Source: Isoetes taiwanensis (Eukaryota > Streptophyta > Lycopodiopsida > Isoetales > Isoetaceae). Taken from it: DNA of 64,000 nt. The number at the start of each line of letters is the position of its first letter. Position 1 is the first letter of the stretch. The stretch lies in the NCBI GenBank assembly GCA_021234155.1, contig JAJEKV010000027.1:5454623-5518622 (forward strand), given 5' to 3'. The position numbers and the translations under genes were made by a program. This document shows positions 23,050 through 35,221 of the stretch, in pieces. The notes under the pieces were generated by a model. It was not told the origin of the DNA. It did no database searches and saw nothing but the letters and a program-made list of their open reading frames with translations.

Positions 23050-23450
23050 GTGCCTTAAAAATTGTTAAAGAAGGGTTTCAGACCTTCAATTTAATTTGCT
23101 TTCTGGAGGTTGGTGACATTGGGGACAAAGGTAGCTGCCCTAATTTATGACATTGGCTAGGGTTTCCATATGCTATGTTATGCATTTCTTTCTATCTTTA
23201 TTTTGTGGCCTTTGGACGATGGAAGATTCTTTGGAAAATTGTTAAAATTTTGTTAAATTGTTTTATGCCTTAAAAATTGTTAAAGAAGGGTTTCAACCCT
23301 TCAATTTAATTTGCTTTCTGGAGGTTGGTAGCATTGGGGACAAAGATAGCTGCCCTAATTTATGACCCTTGGCTAAAGTTTGCATATGCTACGTTATGCA
23401 TTTCTTTCTATCTTTATTTTGTGGCCTTTGAACGATGGAAGATTCTTTGG
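23050..23450. repeat. Tandem duplication, unit about 215 bp, two copies
   Basis: gtgccttaaaaattgttaaa and the following sequence to aagattctttgga (23051-23235) recur at 23265-23450 with about 10 differences. A frame with membrane-like residues across it is probably chance. Confidence 0.85.
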
Positions 23451-24096
23451 AATCTTTCACATCCAAGGTCATTGTCTTTTGTTATTAAAAACACAAGCCC
23501 ATATCAATGGCGCCAGACCACCATTACTTCAGTAATACCTGATGCAAACAACCAATGCTTTATCTCATTTCCTGAAAGAATAAAAAGTACGTTGGATTTA
23601 AAGGCCTAAGCTTCGAGCTTGCCACAAGAATGCTTTTTTTTCAAAGAAACCAAACATAGAAACTTCCTAGCCCACATGGTTTGCAACTTGCAAACTGGCC
23701 CATTTTGTCTTTGAGGGGTGAAAGTTACTATTGTTCCCTCAAAGTTATTTGAAGTTCAATTACTATATTCACGTCGAAGGTTTCAAATATGACGATTGCA
23801 TATCAATGGTCATATTATGTTTTTGTTATATGATGAAGACTATTTATCCTCTTATTCAAGTCAAACACCATATTATGAAGATCAAAAGTATGTGGTTAGT
23901 GCTTACGCATTTACAATTTGATTGGATTTAATTTCCAAGTTTTTTCAAGAATTCAAGCTATCAAAAGAAGTTGTACAAGATTTATATTTTTTATTTGGGG
24001 TTATGGATGACATGATGGATGTGACTGACCTTAAAAAAAAAAGGCGACACCACATGACCAATATAGAGAGGGGATTGAGCGCCATGCCAAGGCAGA

Positions 24097-24422
24097 AGAG
24101 CGAGGGTGCGACCTAGATGGGATTTGCCACCCTTGAAGTGATTACATTTATGTGAAGCCATAGAATCGCGGATTGAGGCAATGGTATTAGAGTTTTTAAT
24201 TTTTATTTTCCTTGGAAGACTTTTAGGATGCTTTTGAAGAATTGAAGATATTTGGATATTGGGTTTTGTTAAGTTGCAATGCTATCCTTATGACCTTTAC
24301 AAGTCAAAGATTCCGAAGCTCTAATTTTGAAGAACTCGTCGAGACGTCGAGTAATTTGAGGGGAATAATGTAGAAGATGTAATTTGCTCATAATTGTGTT
24401 GTTTGAGTCAAATTGTGCTTAA
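24097..24422 (+). mobile_element. LTR retrotransposon 3' end with polypurine tract and LTR start, copy B
   Basis: Same sequence as 1-330. The polypurine tract gaggggaataa precedes the LTR start TGTAGAAG at 24369. The LTR is cut after gtgcTTAA (24419-24422) by CACTA-1 and resumes at 34287. Confidence 0.65.
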
Positions 24423-24438
24423 CACTAGAGTTGTCCCA
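24423..24438 (+). repeat. CACTA-1 left terminal inverted repeat
   Basis: CACTAGAGTTGTCCCA, the inverse of 34271-34286. It is followed by tgatggacc and atggtcc subterminal motifs. Confidence 0.9.
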
Positions 24439-24599
24439 TGATGGACCAAAAATGGTCCATTTGCAGTGTTCACTTTAAAATTCGTATAAAATCAACGGCA
24501 CAAAATCTACTTGGACCCTTCCCCGGGAAAAGCTATGGGCTAGACTGCGTCAAGCTGGAAATTTGGCCACTTTGTCGAGAATGCCATATACTGAGGTTG

Positions 24600-26205
24600 T
24601 ATGAGAGTTGTTTTGGCGGGGATCGTACCCAGCCGGGCCGAGGCATTCACCCGATGGTATCGAGTGCAGCAGGGGCCTACCCCCTCTCACCAACACTTTT
24701 TGGCCTCTACATTGACGGTTAGAGCCGGCTTCTGCGGTATGGGGGATGGCATACGACTTTTGCACCGGGTCATCCGCCCGGCTCATCTATCGCGGGCGAT
24801 GTTGACCTTCGGCCCCACACCCGAAGCTATGCGGTCTCATCTGGATGCCCTAGACACGATACGCGGGCTTCTGAACATGCGGCGTGAATCGGCCAAGACG
24901 GGGAGTGGTTCTCATATCCTCTTCCGCCACCCCGCCTCACTCTCACATATCGGGGGGCGGCTGTGGAGGTCCGCCCACCTATAAGTACCTAGGGGTGGAG
25001 TTCCCCTCCTCGCTGTTGGGGCGTCCATCCGCTACTGGGTGGCAACAAAGCCGGGAAAGCGCTTTATGCCATCGCGAGAACAACAGATCACCGGCGAGCT
25101 CTATGATTGGGGCCATCGGTCACATCTGTTTTGGTGCCCGGTCGAGCCTGTCCCTTCATGCGAAGTCGAGGGGTTTGGGGCGGTCGTCTCTTTGGCGACA
25201 CGGAATGACTTGAGGTCAAAAGGGCATTTTTAACCGCACGGGCACTTGGGGTGAAACCTTGAGTCCCCTATCGGTCTGGCGCATGGCTGGATTCTTGCAA
25301 GCGTGAGGCAGCCCTGATAGACACATTGTCTATTTTCAAAAAGTGGTTAATATGGGTGATGCTTTCCGGCTCCCTTACGCTTCTGTGGGCAATGGGCCCT
25401 TGCGGCTCGGGGGCTTTATTGGAGGGGTAAGAGAGATCGATGGTTCGCCCGGATGGAACGTCAGGAGAACACGAGATCGTCGCAGTGGACCACCGAGGCG
25501 GTCGTGGCGACTGCAAGGAGTACTGGGCGCTTGCTTCCTTGGCAAGCTCACGGGATCCCGGCACTCTAGAGCGAGTCAAGGCGGCCCATTACAAGGAGCA
25601 CATCAACCCAGCGTTGGCGGGGCCCTTGACTCTACCTGCGTTCCCACCCACGTACCCCAGCGCGGACTCATTGCCTCCATTACGCCAGGTGCCCACCATC
25701 TTCGCGAGAGGCGAGGCGGTGGATTGGGGAGCCCCGCCGGGGCGGGCTCTGTCGATCTTTGTCGAGGCGGGTGCCATTGAGGATGAGTCTCACACTTTCG
25801 AGTTGCCCGGCATTCAGTCGGATCCGGGCGGATCGTTCCCTTAAATGCGGCCCGGACTTGCCCCTACATTTGCCGATGAACACCCGTCGATCGTGCTCTA
25901 GGGTCGTACATTCAGGAGGTACTGGATCTGCGAGCCCACCTTTGCCCCCCCGGCTGCCCGCTGATCAGGCACTACGGGTATGGTACATGAGTGTATATAT
26001 TTGTGTGTTTTTGCATTTCGTATATTGGAACAGTTTGTCAGCAGGCTGATTGCTGCCACGGTTTTTCCCTCGAAAACCCTTCGGGGCGAGGGTTTTTTAA
26101 TCCGGGTAGTAATCCGCTTGCTGCGCTTTTGTATTGGGTCCTATAGACCGATTGGTCTCCGTGCACGATAAAAATACCTTCCTTCCTTCCTTCCTTCCTA
26201 AGAGT
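24600..26205 (+). mobile_element. Decayed non-LTR retrotransposon (family 3) inside CACTA-1
   Basis: Broken plus-strand frames show the RT motif B region (PLSPTLFGLYIDG, about 24680-24720), a later YKYLGVEF stretch (about 24980-25005), and the C-terminal cysteine region (DESHT, then SCPAFSRIRADR, around 25780-25830). The 3' end is the simple tail aaaaatacCTTCCTTCC at 26170-26200. The GC content is far above the flanks. Many frameshifts and stops; long dead. It is a different clade from the two L1-type families in the window. Confidence 0.8.
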
Positions 26206-27817
26206 TCATATATGGCAGTCATACTCTACTAGAAAAAATATCTAAAAATATATACACCTCCATTCTTGTAAGTTATGCTCTAACAAACTCAAAAGGGTCA
26301 AGTACTAAAAGGTTCATGTTTAAATAAAGTCAAACTGTTTCGACAAAAAGATTTTTTCAAATTTTTTAATTGACATGATATTTTTCTACACGAGATAGAG
26401 AAAAAGATACAAAAATCCACATGTCAATCCGAAGTCTGTGAAGAAAGATAGGGCTATTCAAACATGACAGGGTCAAAATTGCTTTCTGCCTCCTCAGAAC
26501 CAATTATGGTTCCCAGAAGGCGGTTGTAGTTTAAATACAATAATTTTTACAAGGAAATGTGTTTTGAGCTAATATTTGATATATAAGCAATTGACAAGTT
26601 CCTTTATCCCATAAAAATATTGGCTGGCCTTGAATTTGATATTTGGGCTTTCATTTTTTATCTCAATTTTAGGGAACTTGTAATAATGATTAATATTTCC
26701 ATATATAGAGCAAAAATTAGTCTATGATGTCCTCCAAAAAATCATAGTATGAAAGTTCAAAATGATATTCACAAGAAATCAAGAAAGGTTTCTGTACCTG
26801 AGCCCATAGGTCCATTGAAAATAAATAACTTCCTTATGTTAATCGATCTCAAGTTGAATTTTGGGATATGAATAGCTTCTGATTTACTCAAGTAATTGAA
26901 AATAGGGAAAAACTCTGAAATACCCTTATGTTTTGCTAAAATTGACAAAACGCCCCTAGTTTTTAGGGTATTTTTATGAAAATGACTGTAACTTTTTTGA
27001 GCTAATCCAAATCAAAATGTGTTTTTCAGATATATTGTAGAAGAAAATGAGACCTTTCCATGAAAGTTAAGATCTCCTGAATCGGATTCCAAAATCTCAA
27101 GTTATGGTCTCGTAAATCCCTCTGAAATTTCTACAATTTTCTTGTGTATTAAAAATAACATAACTTGTGATTTAAGACTTGAGCATGACCTTGAGATTTG
27201 GATTTATCTTTATAGCATTAACTTCAAATATATCTTCTATGTTTATTCTAGATTTATGCCTCGAGATGTGACTTTGAAAAGTCACACTCTCAAAATGTCC
27301 CATTTTATAAAATCAATGCAAAAAAGTTCAAAGAACAAGGTGCTGCGCACGGAGGGTTGCCCTCCATAGCCGGAGGGTGAAGGGGCTTAAATCATAGTTC
27401 AAAGTCATGTTTTGACAATCAATTCAAACCCATAACCTCTGAACATTTGGAACAAAATCTATTTATATTTGCTTATTATTCGATCACACAAAAACCTCGT
27501 GTATCTTTTTTGGTTCCTACATGACCATGGTTTTTAAATAAGACGCTCGTAAGGGAGAGGGAGATTGTGTAGCTGATAAGAAAAAAATAGAAGGCATTAA
27601 AGACAACGAAATATGCTCCATATAACTAGAGTGAAATTTTTGCATGAAGAGCTTTTGACACATCATTCGAAATTCCATCCCCAATTAATTCCTGCATGGC
27701 CCTCATTAGACTGTGGTTCACAAACGCAAATTCTTAAAGGAATCAAACAATATTAGTCTTACAGTCTCCTTGGGACCCATAAGGAGCGCAACAAACTTAT
27801 TAGAATCATATAAAGAA
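26206..27817. other. Non-coding filler of CACTA-1
   Basis: AT-rich, no gene recognised. The part around 26900-27130 resembles transposon untranslated DNA in composition, but I could not assign it. Confidence 0.5.
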
Positions 27818-27845
27818 CTAGAAAAAGTGCCCAGCGTTGCTGGGC
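27818..27845 (-). mobile_element. Helitron 3' terminus
   Basis: On the minus strand a 7-bp stem, 3-nt loop hairpin (GCCCAGC aac GCTGGGC, 27829-27845) is followed by actttttCTAG and then T. This is the Helitron 3' signature (hairpin, short spacer, CTRR, insertion between A and T). The base before CTAG on the plus strand is A, as required. The 5' TC end would lie at a higher coordinate and was not found, so the element may include the gene pieces at 28660-31540. Confidence 0.65.
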
Positions 27846-28409
27846 TATTCGTCAAGCATAAGTTCACAAACTAATAAAGACTATTGGTGGATTTACATTG
27901 CACACTTAAAAGAAAAAACTTGTATAAGTGCAATATTCAATGCTTTTCTACGATGTTCTAATGCACAAAGGCAATTACGCATTTAACATGCAAAAAAAGC
28001 TAGATTTAGCATTGACAATGCAAAACATGCTATTCAATGCAAGTACAAAGGCCTAGCAGAAACCCAAAAAAAAAAAAAAAAGTCTTTCTTATAGCTACTT
28101 TTGAAGTATAGACAACAATTGACCCCTTTCTTGACATAGAAGCATTATTATGAACTTTCAACCTCTCCCACTCACAACACCCTTAATGTTCACATACTAA
28201 ATAGTCTAAAAAATGCCAATTGACTTTGCTCCGCTAGATTTTTTGGCGGCACCTAGAGTCTTGAAGTGTGCATTGATACCATGACTTCTAATTGTTTTGC
28301 ACGATAAGCACTTGTGATGGTTGCATTACTAAATATCACATACATAACTCCTTATGTGTACATTTTGTCTTCATATGGATGGTATTAACACAATCTTATT
28401 GCCTAGGAT

Positions 28410-28460
28410 AGACACACAAGAGCCTCCTAGGATAGACACACAAGAGCCTGTATAGGCAAA
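28410..28460. repeat. 25-bp tandem duplication
   Basis: cctaggatagacacacaagag occurs twice in a row. Confidence 0.8.
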
Positions 28461-28659
28461 CATCGGCAAACATCCCCTACGTCACTAATCCCTCAATTCC
28501 TCCCCCCTCGGTCAATTTTAATAAGGTATTGTACATATGTCTATAACTCCTAGAGTAAAATTGTATTTATGCCAGGCAACGTCGACAAAGCACATCCAAT
28601 TATCAAATTCCCCTCCTATCCATATAGCAAGATAACATCTGAATGCCATGAACGGAACA

Positions 28660-31540
28660 CTTTTGTCAAACTATGCAATTAGATGGATTGCTTCTGTCTG
28701 TTGTTGGTTTTGCATTAAATTGCTGGAAGCCCTTCTGCTACCAATGTCACAGTCATTCAAATTTCTGGAAAGCTGCAAAGAATTGGAAGGCAAGTGCCAT
28801 CGATGCAGGCACTGCACATTTTGGCATGATTGCATAGCTTCATCACCACCCTCTGCTCCTGAAAGGACGTTCACACGAGATGTTTTTTTCTCCCCATATC
28901 GATATGTATCTTCGACTATGGACCTGAAGATAGATTTTTTGGCTGAATTTGTTGCACCATCATTATCTTGTGCCCACGAGTCATTCATGGTCAAAAAATT
29001 GTTAGAAATATTATCCTTTCTATTCCATGTCTCCATACCAGCATGATAGCCTCTACCATGGAAAGCTGACCCAGGTTTATAGTGCTCATTGCACATATTC
29101 AATGCATGATTTCCTGTTTCCTGCACCCCATCACATTTATCAGATAACAGGTACAAATTTAACAAGATGATTTACACTATAGTTGCATCACAAAGTTCCA
29201 TTAGTGTCAAGCAAGAACAAGTTTATGTATGCTTTGCCGTGTTAAACCTCAGGGCCTCACAACAGATGCATTGATATGGTAAAGGCACATGTCCAGAGGC
29301 AACAAATCCAATCAAATCAATTAGAGTGCATTTTCATCTAACAAATGTCAGGCATGACAGAAATTTTGAAAAAAGCAAGAGAGGTGCTATCCTGGTACGT
29401 GCTCATTTGCTAAATGGTATGAAAGATAAGGTCATGGGACCCAGAGATAAGCTATATGATCATTGATTCTCAAGTAATTAAGCTGCTAAGCTTGTTAACT
29501 AAAATGACAGTCCTCCTATGATGGGAAGAAGCACACGTACCATAATCATTTTATCTTCCCGATGTTTAGATGTCTCTGATATGATGGGAAGAAGCACACG
29601 TACCATAATCATTTTATGTTCCCGATGTTGTTTGGATGTCTCTGTTCAAATCATCAGTACAAATCATCAGCCAAGATAATAGGACATTGGACTCAAATAT
29701 GCAAAAAAAACTAAACTTGAATATAACTTACAGAACTGAAGTAGTACCTTTTTCTATGCTGTTGGCTTGGCAAGGATTTAAACAGCCAGAATTGGAAGGA
29801 AAACTTGCTTCATCATTCATACCATCATCCTCATGTGAAGAAACACTACGGTGTTCCAAGCTTTGGGTGCATGATGAATCTTCTCTGCCTAACTTTCTGC
29901 TTGATACATCTACATCTTCATTTTTGTCATAATTATTGTGAACATATGGTGCCGTCTGAAGGCAAGCTCAAAGTGATCGATGTATTTGAATACTGCAGTA
30001 TCTCATCCATTGCAATTGAATTGCTAGAAAATACCACATTTACATCTCCAAATTGGTCATCAATGTTCCTTGGTAGAACCATATGTTCTGAACTTGTCTT
30101 CATGACATCCTATTCCAGCCTTGTAATGCCACCTGCCTGGGATTGACTTGGTGAAATGACTGGTCCAAAACCTGGACTGCAGATTGGTCTCAATCCTTGA
30201 GGCCTTTCTATACCTGGCCACTGTTCCCCATATTTCAGTGGACCAAAACACTGTGACAGTTCTCCTTTTTGGCACATGCAAAGCATATGGATTGAGTGTT
30301 GGTGTGCCAATGCCCCAGTGATCAGCACGTAAAGCAGCTACAGTGTCACCACTTGACTGCCTTATCCCAGTTTAGTAGGACACTACAACATGTTTGCCAT
30401 CTATCATGGGCTGTTCTGTTGTTTGACATGGCATACAAACAGAACTACGTGTTTTGAGACCAAATGAAACTGGCACAAGATTCCTTGCTAGTTCTCCTCG
30501 AGTGCCTTGTTGGTTGGTCTTTACAAGGTCTATCATTCTGGCACATGTCTTTTCTATCTCATTTGCAACTTCATCCCTAAAACTTCTCTTAGCTTTCAAG
30601 TTTGAGATCATGTCCCCATGCATAGCAAAAGAGGCCTTCAATTTTGCAACAGGAGATGCAGCTTGGGAGGAGGTTTCTCCCATCATATCCAAACTCATAG
30701 ATGTTCTTTGCACACCACCATAATCCGTGCAAGCAACTTTAGTATGGGCTCTAACCTTGCCATTTCTATTTGTAATACCAGAAAACTCTGTGTTTGATCC
30801 CAGTGCATCTGGACCTTCGGCTACAGCATGTGGATGCCATGTCTTTTGAAGCATAAAGTCGGCATTCATCCCTCAAACACATATGGCTTTATTTGTATCC
30901 ACATTTTTAATATGCAAATGGTCTTTTCCAAATGCATACAAAGGTAAATTAGAGCAATTTTTCACAGTTGAAGGTTCAACTCCATACCTAGAAAGACTAT
31001 GTCCCTTTTCTTGTTGTGCAGGTAAAGATGCTTCAGTCTGAGACAGAGAGGCAGGCCTCAAACGCCGGATCCACATGGACTGAAGAGGCTCTGCATAGGA
31101 TTGTAGCCTCTATCTTTGAAGTCCCATGCCATATATGAACAAATGTAAATCCGATTTTCTATCCTCCCAAGATGCATGCACCTTTCCATCTTTTTCGATT
31201 AAACCACCGCCGTAGTTCTCATTGATTAGATATGTGAGATCGATGGTAGGATCCTTATATGGAGTCCAGAGCTGATAAACGAAAAAAAAACATGCATCAG
31301 AGAAAAAAGAAAGGAAAGGGATGAAGGAAAAGATACAAGGTGATGAATTTCCTTACCTGTCTGTTGTATCGGATCGGAACGAGTATACCTGCGATAATAT
31401 TACAGACCCATCCTGTGCCACTGTCAATTCAAAAGCTCTGTTCTGTTGTGATACAATAACATGGGTGTTTTCATGTTTGGATACAATAACCGTGTTTCCA
31501 AACATTTTGCCAAGTTCGTGGCTTTTTCCATAGACCTGCA
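28660..31540 (-). CDS. Multi-exon gene or captured gene fragments, function unknown
   Basis: Several minus-strand stretches look coding and are framed by splice signals. 31358-31536 (VYGKSHELGKMFGN to SFRSDTTDR) lies between a TTGCAG acceptor and a CAG/GTAAGG donor. It is followed by an exon from about 31272 (LWTPYKDPTIDLTYLINENY) that runs with stops into 30873-31076 and 30372-30869 (a Lys/Arg-rich part with EVANEIEKTCARMIDLVKT). Further pieces are 29975-30330, 29745-29935 (Ser- and Asp-rich) and 28671-29143 (acceptor GGTGCAG). Intact exon edges together with stops at 31105 and 30870 suggest a recently captured or decaying host gene. I do not recognise the family. It lies wholly inside CACTA-1 and beside the Helitron end. 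Confidence 0.5.
29516..29645. repeat. 62-bp tandem duplication
   Basis: atgatgggaagaagcacacg and on to gatgtctctg is present twice (29518-29579, 29580-29643) with small differences. It lies in a presumed intron of the captured gene. Confidence 0.85.
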
Positions 31541-34270
31541 ACGTAAAATATATTTAGTAAAGTTAGATGCGTTAACTAACAAGCATCATATCGGTTAAAG
31601 GGATGCTTGCATTTGCAAATAAACTCAGTAGGAATAGCAAGATCATTCCTCCAGCCATAGCCATGGATTTCATCTTCTTCTGCTGCTTGATTTAGGTCTA
31701 AGATTTGTGTTGTTTTCTAGGCCCTGGTATATGGTGCACTGTAGCATTTCCGGCCCCGCAGTCTTATCCTCCTGGGCTTATAAATTCATTGTAGCATTTT
31801 CAATCCCTCTGTGGCATTTTTTCGTGTAACCTTCAGAGCTGCACAATGAGCATATCCTTTTCTTTCTGGCCTGCAATTAGACGTCGACCTATCACGCATG
31901 AAACGCCGGGCAAAACATGCAACATATAAAATGAGTTAACATCGCTGTTGAGAGCATAAACTGCCGAAAGACCCACTATATATGGAAAAGAAAAGCAAAA
32001 GCATTTCTTTGCAATTGTTTCCCCGATCATGTCATTCCGACATGTGACTCTTGGAACCGTAGCACAAACAACAATGAAAATGAAAAGCCAGATATAGGTA
32101 GCCACAAGGAATCGTGGCTCCAGAATCTTACACGCCTGTTTGGGGAAGCCACAAACAAACCAGCCACAGAAACCTCCTCCGATAAGTAAAAGAATTTGGT
32201 TGTGCATGCAAAACACAGAAGATAGTTCCGCTGAGAAAAAACAAAACCAGGCTTCTACATGCGTCTAATCAGAACAGATAATACGGTGAAGAAATGGCAG
32301 CACTCCACCACCTGTAAGAAGAAGAAACGTAAGATGAAAAAATAGCTCTGCAGATCTTCTTCAGGACTTCAGCTGATGGAAGAGAGCGGTCTGTAGAAGA
32401 ATATTGAGACGGCGATCTGTAGCCCGTTTCCTGCTGAAGCCATTCCAGATACTAAATCCCACACTCTTATGCCTGGTTGCCCAGAGCAGGCCTCTCCCGT
32501 TAGCCAGTTTCAAGAGAACGACCTAGCATTTACAGCCAATAAGGGGTTTTTAGCAGTCATAGGCATATTAAGCATATACTGGCATATACCTATAATATGC
32601 CACAAACCCACATAAACAAGGGTTTGCCCCCTTAGGGGCAACCCAAAAATATGAAAGTTTATGACCATAAAAAGTCAAGTTAGACTGCTATGTGCGGTTC
32701 CACTGCAGACCATTATTAGTCCACAGACTGGAAGTTAAAAATTAATAGAGGCAATATCTTAATCAAATTTCATCCCAACTTTGGAATAGAGATTATACGT
32801 ACAGTTCTCTATAGGATAAAATTGGTTGGTTAGATGAGCTTGCATAATTTGAGGGCAATGTTTAAGCACAAACAACTGTGAATTTATAGTGTACTTATTC
32901 ATCAATTGAATCTACATCCACTCACACCTTTAAAATTATATTATTAAATGTAAGAAACCATGGTATTATTATAGGGATAAAATGGATAGGGATAGAGAGA
33001 GATATATGCTCTATACAATTGGTCTAGTTATGAACCATAAGTGGTCCATGCTTAATTATATTCGTATCTTCCAAATAATACGTTATTTTACTATGAAAAT
33101 TGAGAGTTATATTGCAAAGGAAGGCCCGCATTCATGAAAAATATAGTGTACATGAAAGATGATCTACATGTAACATTATCCTACTAAAACTCCAATACTT
33201 TGTAGCAGCAATAGATATACCAGTTTTATACTAGTAAGAAATGACTATGTTTCTCCGTCTTTTTTTGCAAGAAGGCTACACAACCTATATAGTGGACCTA
33301 TATATATGTCCCTTGTCATATTATTGAACCATTTGGAAGGTGTATTTGGAGAATTATAGCGTGTTCTCTACAAAGCTGAGAAAGACGCATCAAAGGTCAT
33401 GTGGTCTAATTATTGATTCTCATAGTTAAACTTCAAGATATTCACTTTCATTCATCAATAAACATCACTAGCTATGTAAATGCTCAGTCTTCAGCCTATA
33501 ATTTTGGAATTAACTCAAATTTTTAACCTCTAATGTGTTAATCCTATGGCTGTACATCATCTTTAAATCTACTTAATTGCATGGTTAAACCCTAATTACA
33601 CTATATGCAAGTTGATAGAGTAATTTTCTATGTAGATATAAGTAGAATGCATCATTCATTACCCTCATGATACTTATAGATGGTGATTTTGGAGGATTTT
33701 AACATATAATTTTGTCAAAAATTCTGTATAAGAAATTCTCTATTAAATTTAGAAGTCGATATAACTTATGAACAGTCCAAAAAAACATGGCATTGTACTT
33801 CATATAGTTAACAACTCATGGCCACAAGAATTAAGCCAAAACTTGTAATAATAAGAGAGAAATAATTCCTAAACCGTAAGAAGCATTTTTGAACAAAATG
33901 GGGTTTGACGACTTCCACGGATGTTAGATGATAGCAACCAAAGCTGAAAACATACAAATCAATGTGTCCTATCATAGGTAGGAAAGCACTTCCAATTTTA
34001 ACAAGGTTTAGGTCTGCTTATGGTAGGAAAACTCAAGAATGTTGTTCTGGACTGTTGCAGAAACTGCCAAATTCTCAAAAATTTGGACAATCACCACAGC
34101 GTATAGGTGAGTTCATTGGTCGTGAGATTCTCCAAGATCATTAAAAATCAAGTAAAGATTGATATGGCAGTGATATATTGTGAAATTGAAACTTCTATTC
34201 TCATATATAATGGTTTAAGTGGCAGTGGGTCAACTAGATCAATTCTGGTCCATGGAGCAGGAATGGTCCC
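31541..34270. other. CACTA-1 right part, mostly non-coding
   Basis: On the minus strand a short ORF at about 31562-31662 begins MKSMAMAGGMILLFLLSLF, like a signal peptide, but another frame there (EEDEIHGYGW...) looks equally coding. It may be a 5' exon of the captured gene. The rest is AT-rich with no gene seen. Confidence 0.4.
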
Positions 34271-34286
34271 TGGGACAACTCTAGTG
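34271..34286 (-). repeat. CACTA-1 right terminal inverted repeat
   Basis: TGGGACAACTCTAGTG, the exact reverse complement of the left end. It is followed by TTAA and the resumed LTR. Confidence 0.9.
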
Positions 34287-34800
34287 TTAAGGAAGCATTG
34301 TCATGCCATATTATTCTTGTAAGTTGTGTAAACATTGGAGTGTTGTCATTTTTTGGGTGTAGTTGAAGAAGCGTGATGTATATGGACTTGAAGATGTATA
34401 AAAGTCCTTTTCAATGGTTAAATCATGGGGTGATGTGGCAAAATCTTATGGAAGTATAATGGTAGAGATTCTCTAAAGATTAATGGTCAAGATTTGTGGT
34501 GTAAGTTTTTTTTTGGGGGGGAGGGGGAGGGCGGGGACATCTCATTCTCTCTCTCTTCCACTCTTGGAGTTTTCTTCATGATCTATTGTAGAGTGCACCT
34601 TCTATGGAAGAAATAATAATAGAAGAGGAGGATGAACCTCCAGACTTGTGTTATCTCTCTTCTTCATCATCTATAATACATTCTCCTTCATCTGTGTTTT
34701 GTATTACATTGTCATGCTAGTAGAATGGGATGAAATCCATTGCATAAACTTTGCAGTTTGCTTGCCTGAGTTCTAATTGTGATCTTGCACACGAAAATCT
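34287..34800 (+). mobile_element. LTR of copy B, right piece
   Basis: Uninterrupted counterpart of 2200-2690; it lacks the LINE found in copy A. The TATA-like gtataaaagtcc is at about 34396. End approximate. Confidence 0.55.
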
Positions 34801-35221
34801 ATTTACAGGCTTTGATCTTCTAATTTGTAACTAGAACTAGAAACAGATGAAACGAAAGTTCCAGCTTCAATGGCATGATGGATTTCAGAAGACAACATTG
34901 GTTTAGGATATTTTCTCGTGCCTGTAGGATGCCTGTTCTTGAAAATCATTGGTCCTACCTTGAATTTATAGTAGAAGCAAGGAGCTTCTAGTGGAAAGCC
35001 AAATCCTCGGTATTTTGCTAGCAAGGAGAAGTGCATAACAGATTCGGTCCCCATTTCTTATTTTCATTTGTATAAATACCTTTCATTGGGCACGAGGAGC
35101 AACAACTCCAAGAGTTTTACAGAATTGGTAAACCCACAAGACACTGGAATATAATATATTGAATAAGCGAATTTACATAAATTCGAAAGGAAATACGACA
35201 TTATGGTTCGAGCATATTAAA

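Larger units (their letters stand above)
24423..34286. mobile_element. CACTA (EnSpm) transposon 1, 9.86 kb
   Basis: The terminal inverted repeat CACTAGAGTTGTCCCA is exact for 16 bp at both ends (24423-24438 and 34271-34286). Subterminal GGACC/GGTCC motifs follow. The flanks are TTAA on both sides (24419-24422, 34287-34290) and copy A has a single TTAA at the empty site. CACTA elements normally give 3 bp, which also fits (TTA or TAA) if one end carries an extra base. No tnp2-type transposase is readable, so it looks non-autonomous. The cargo includes a LINE relic, a Helitron end and a multi-exon gene on the minus strand. Confidence 0.9.

Noticed and set aside
23325-23609. 94-codon membrane-like ORF
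   Set aside because: It spans a non-coding tandem duplication, has no splice partners, and the frame is not preserved in the other copy.
31833-32216. 127-codon minus-strand ORF with hydrophobic stretches
   Set aside because: No family resemblance, AT-rich codons and no splice context; likely chance.
24419-34290. TTAA flanks read as a piggyBac-type insertion
   Set aside because: The termini are CACTAG with subterminal repeats, the CACTA hallmark, and a 3-bp duplication is also compatible.
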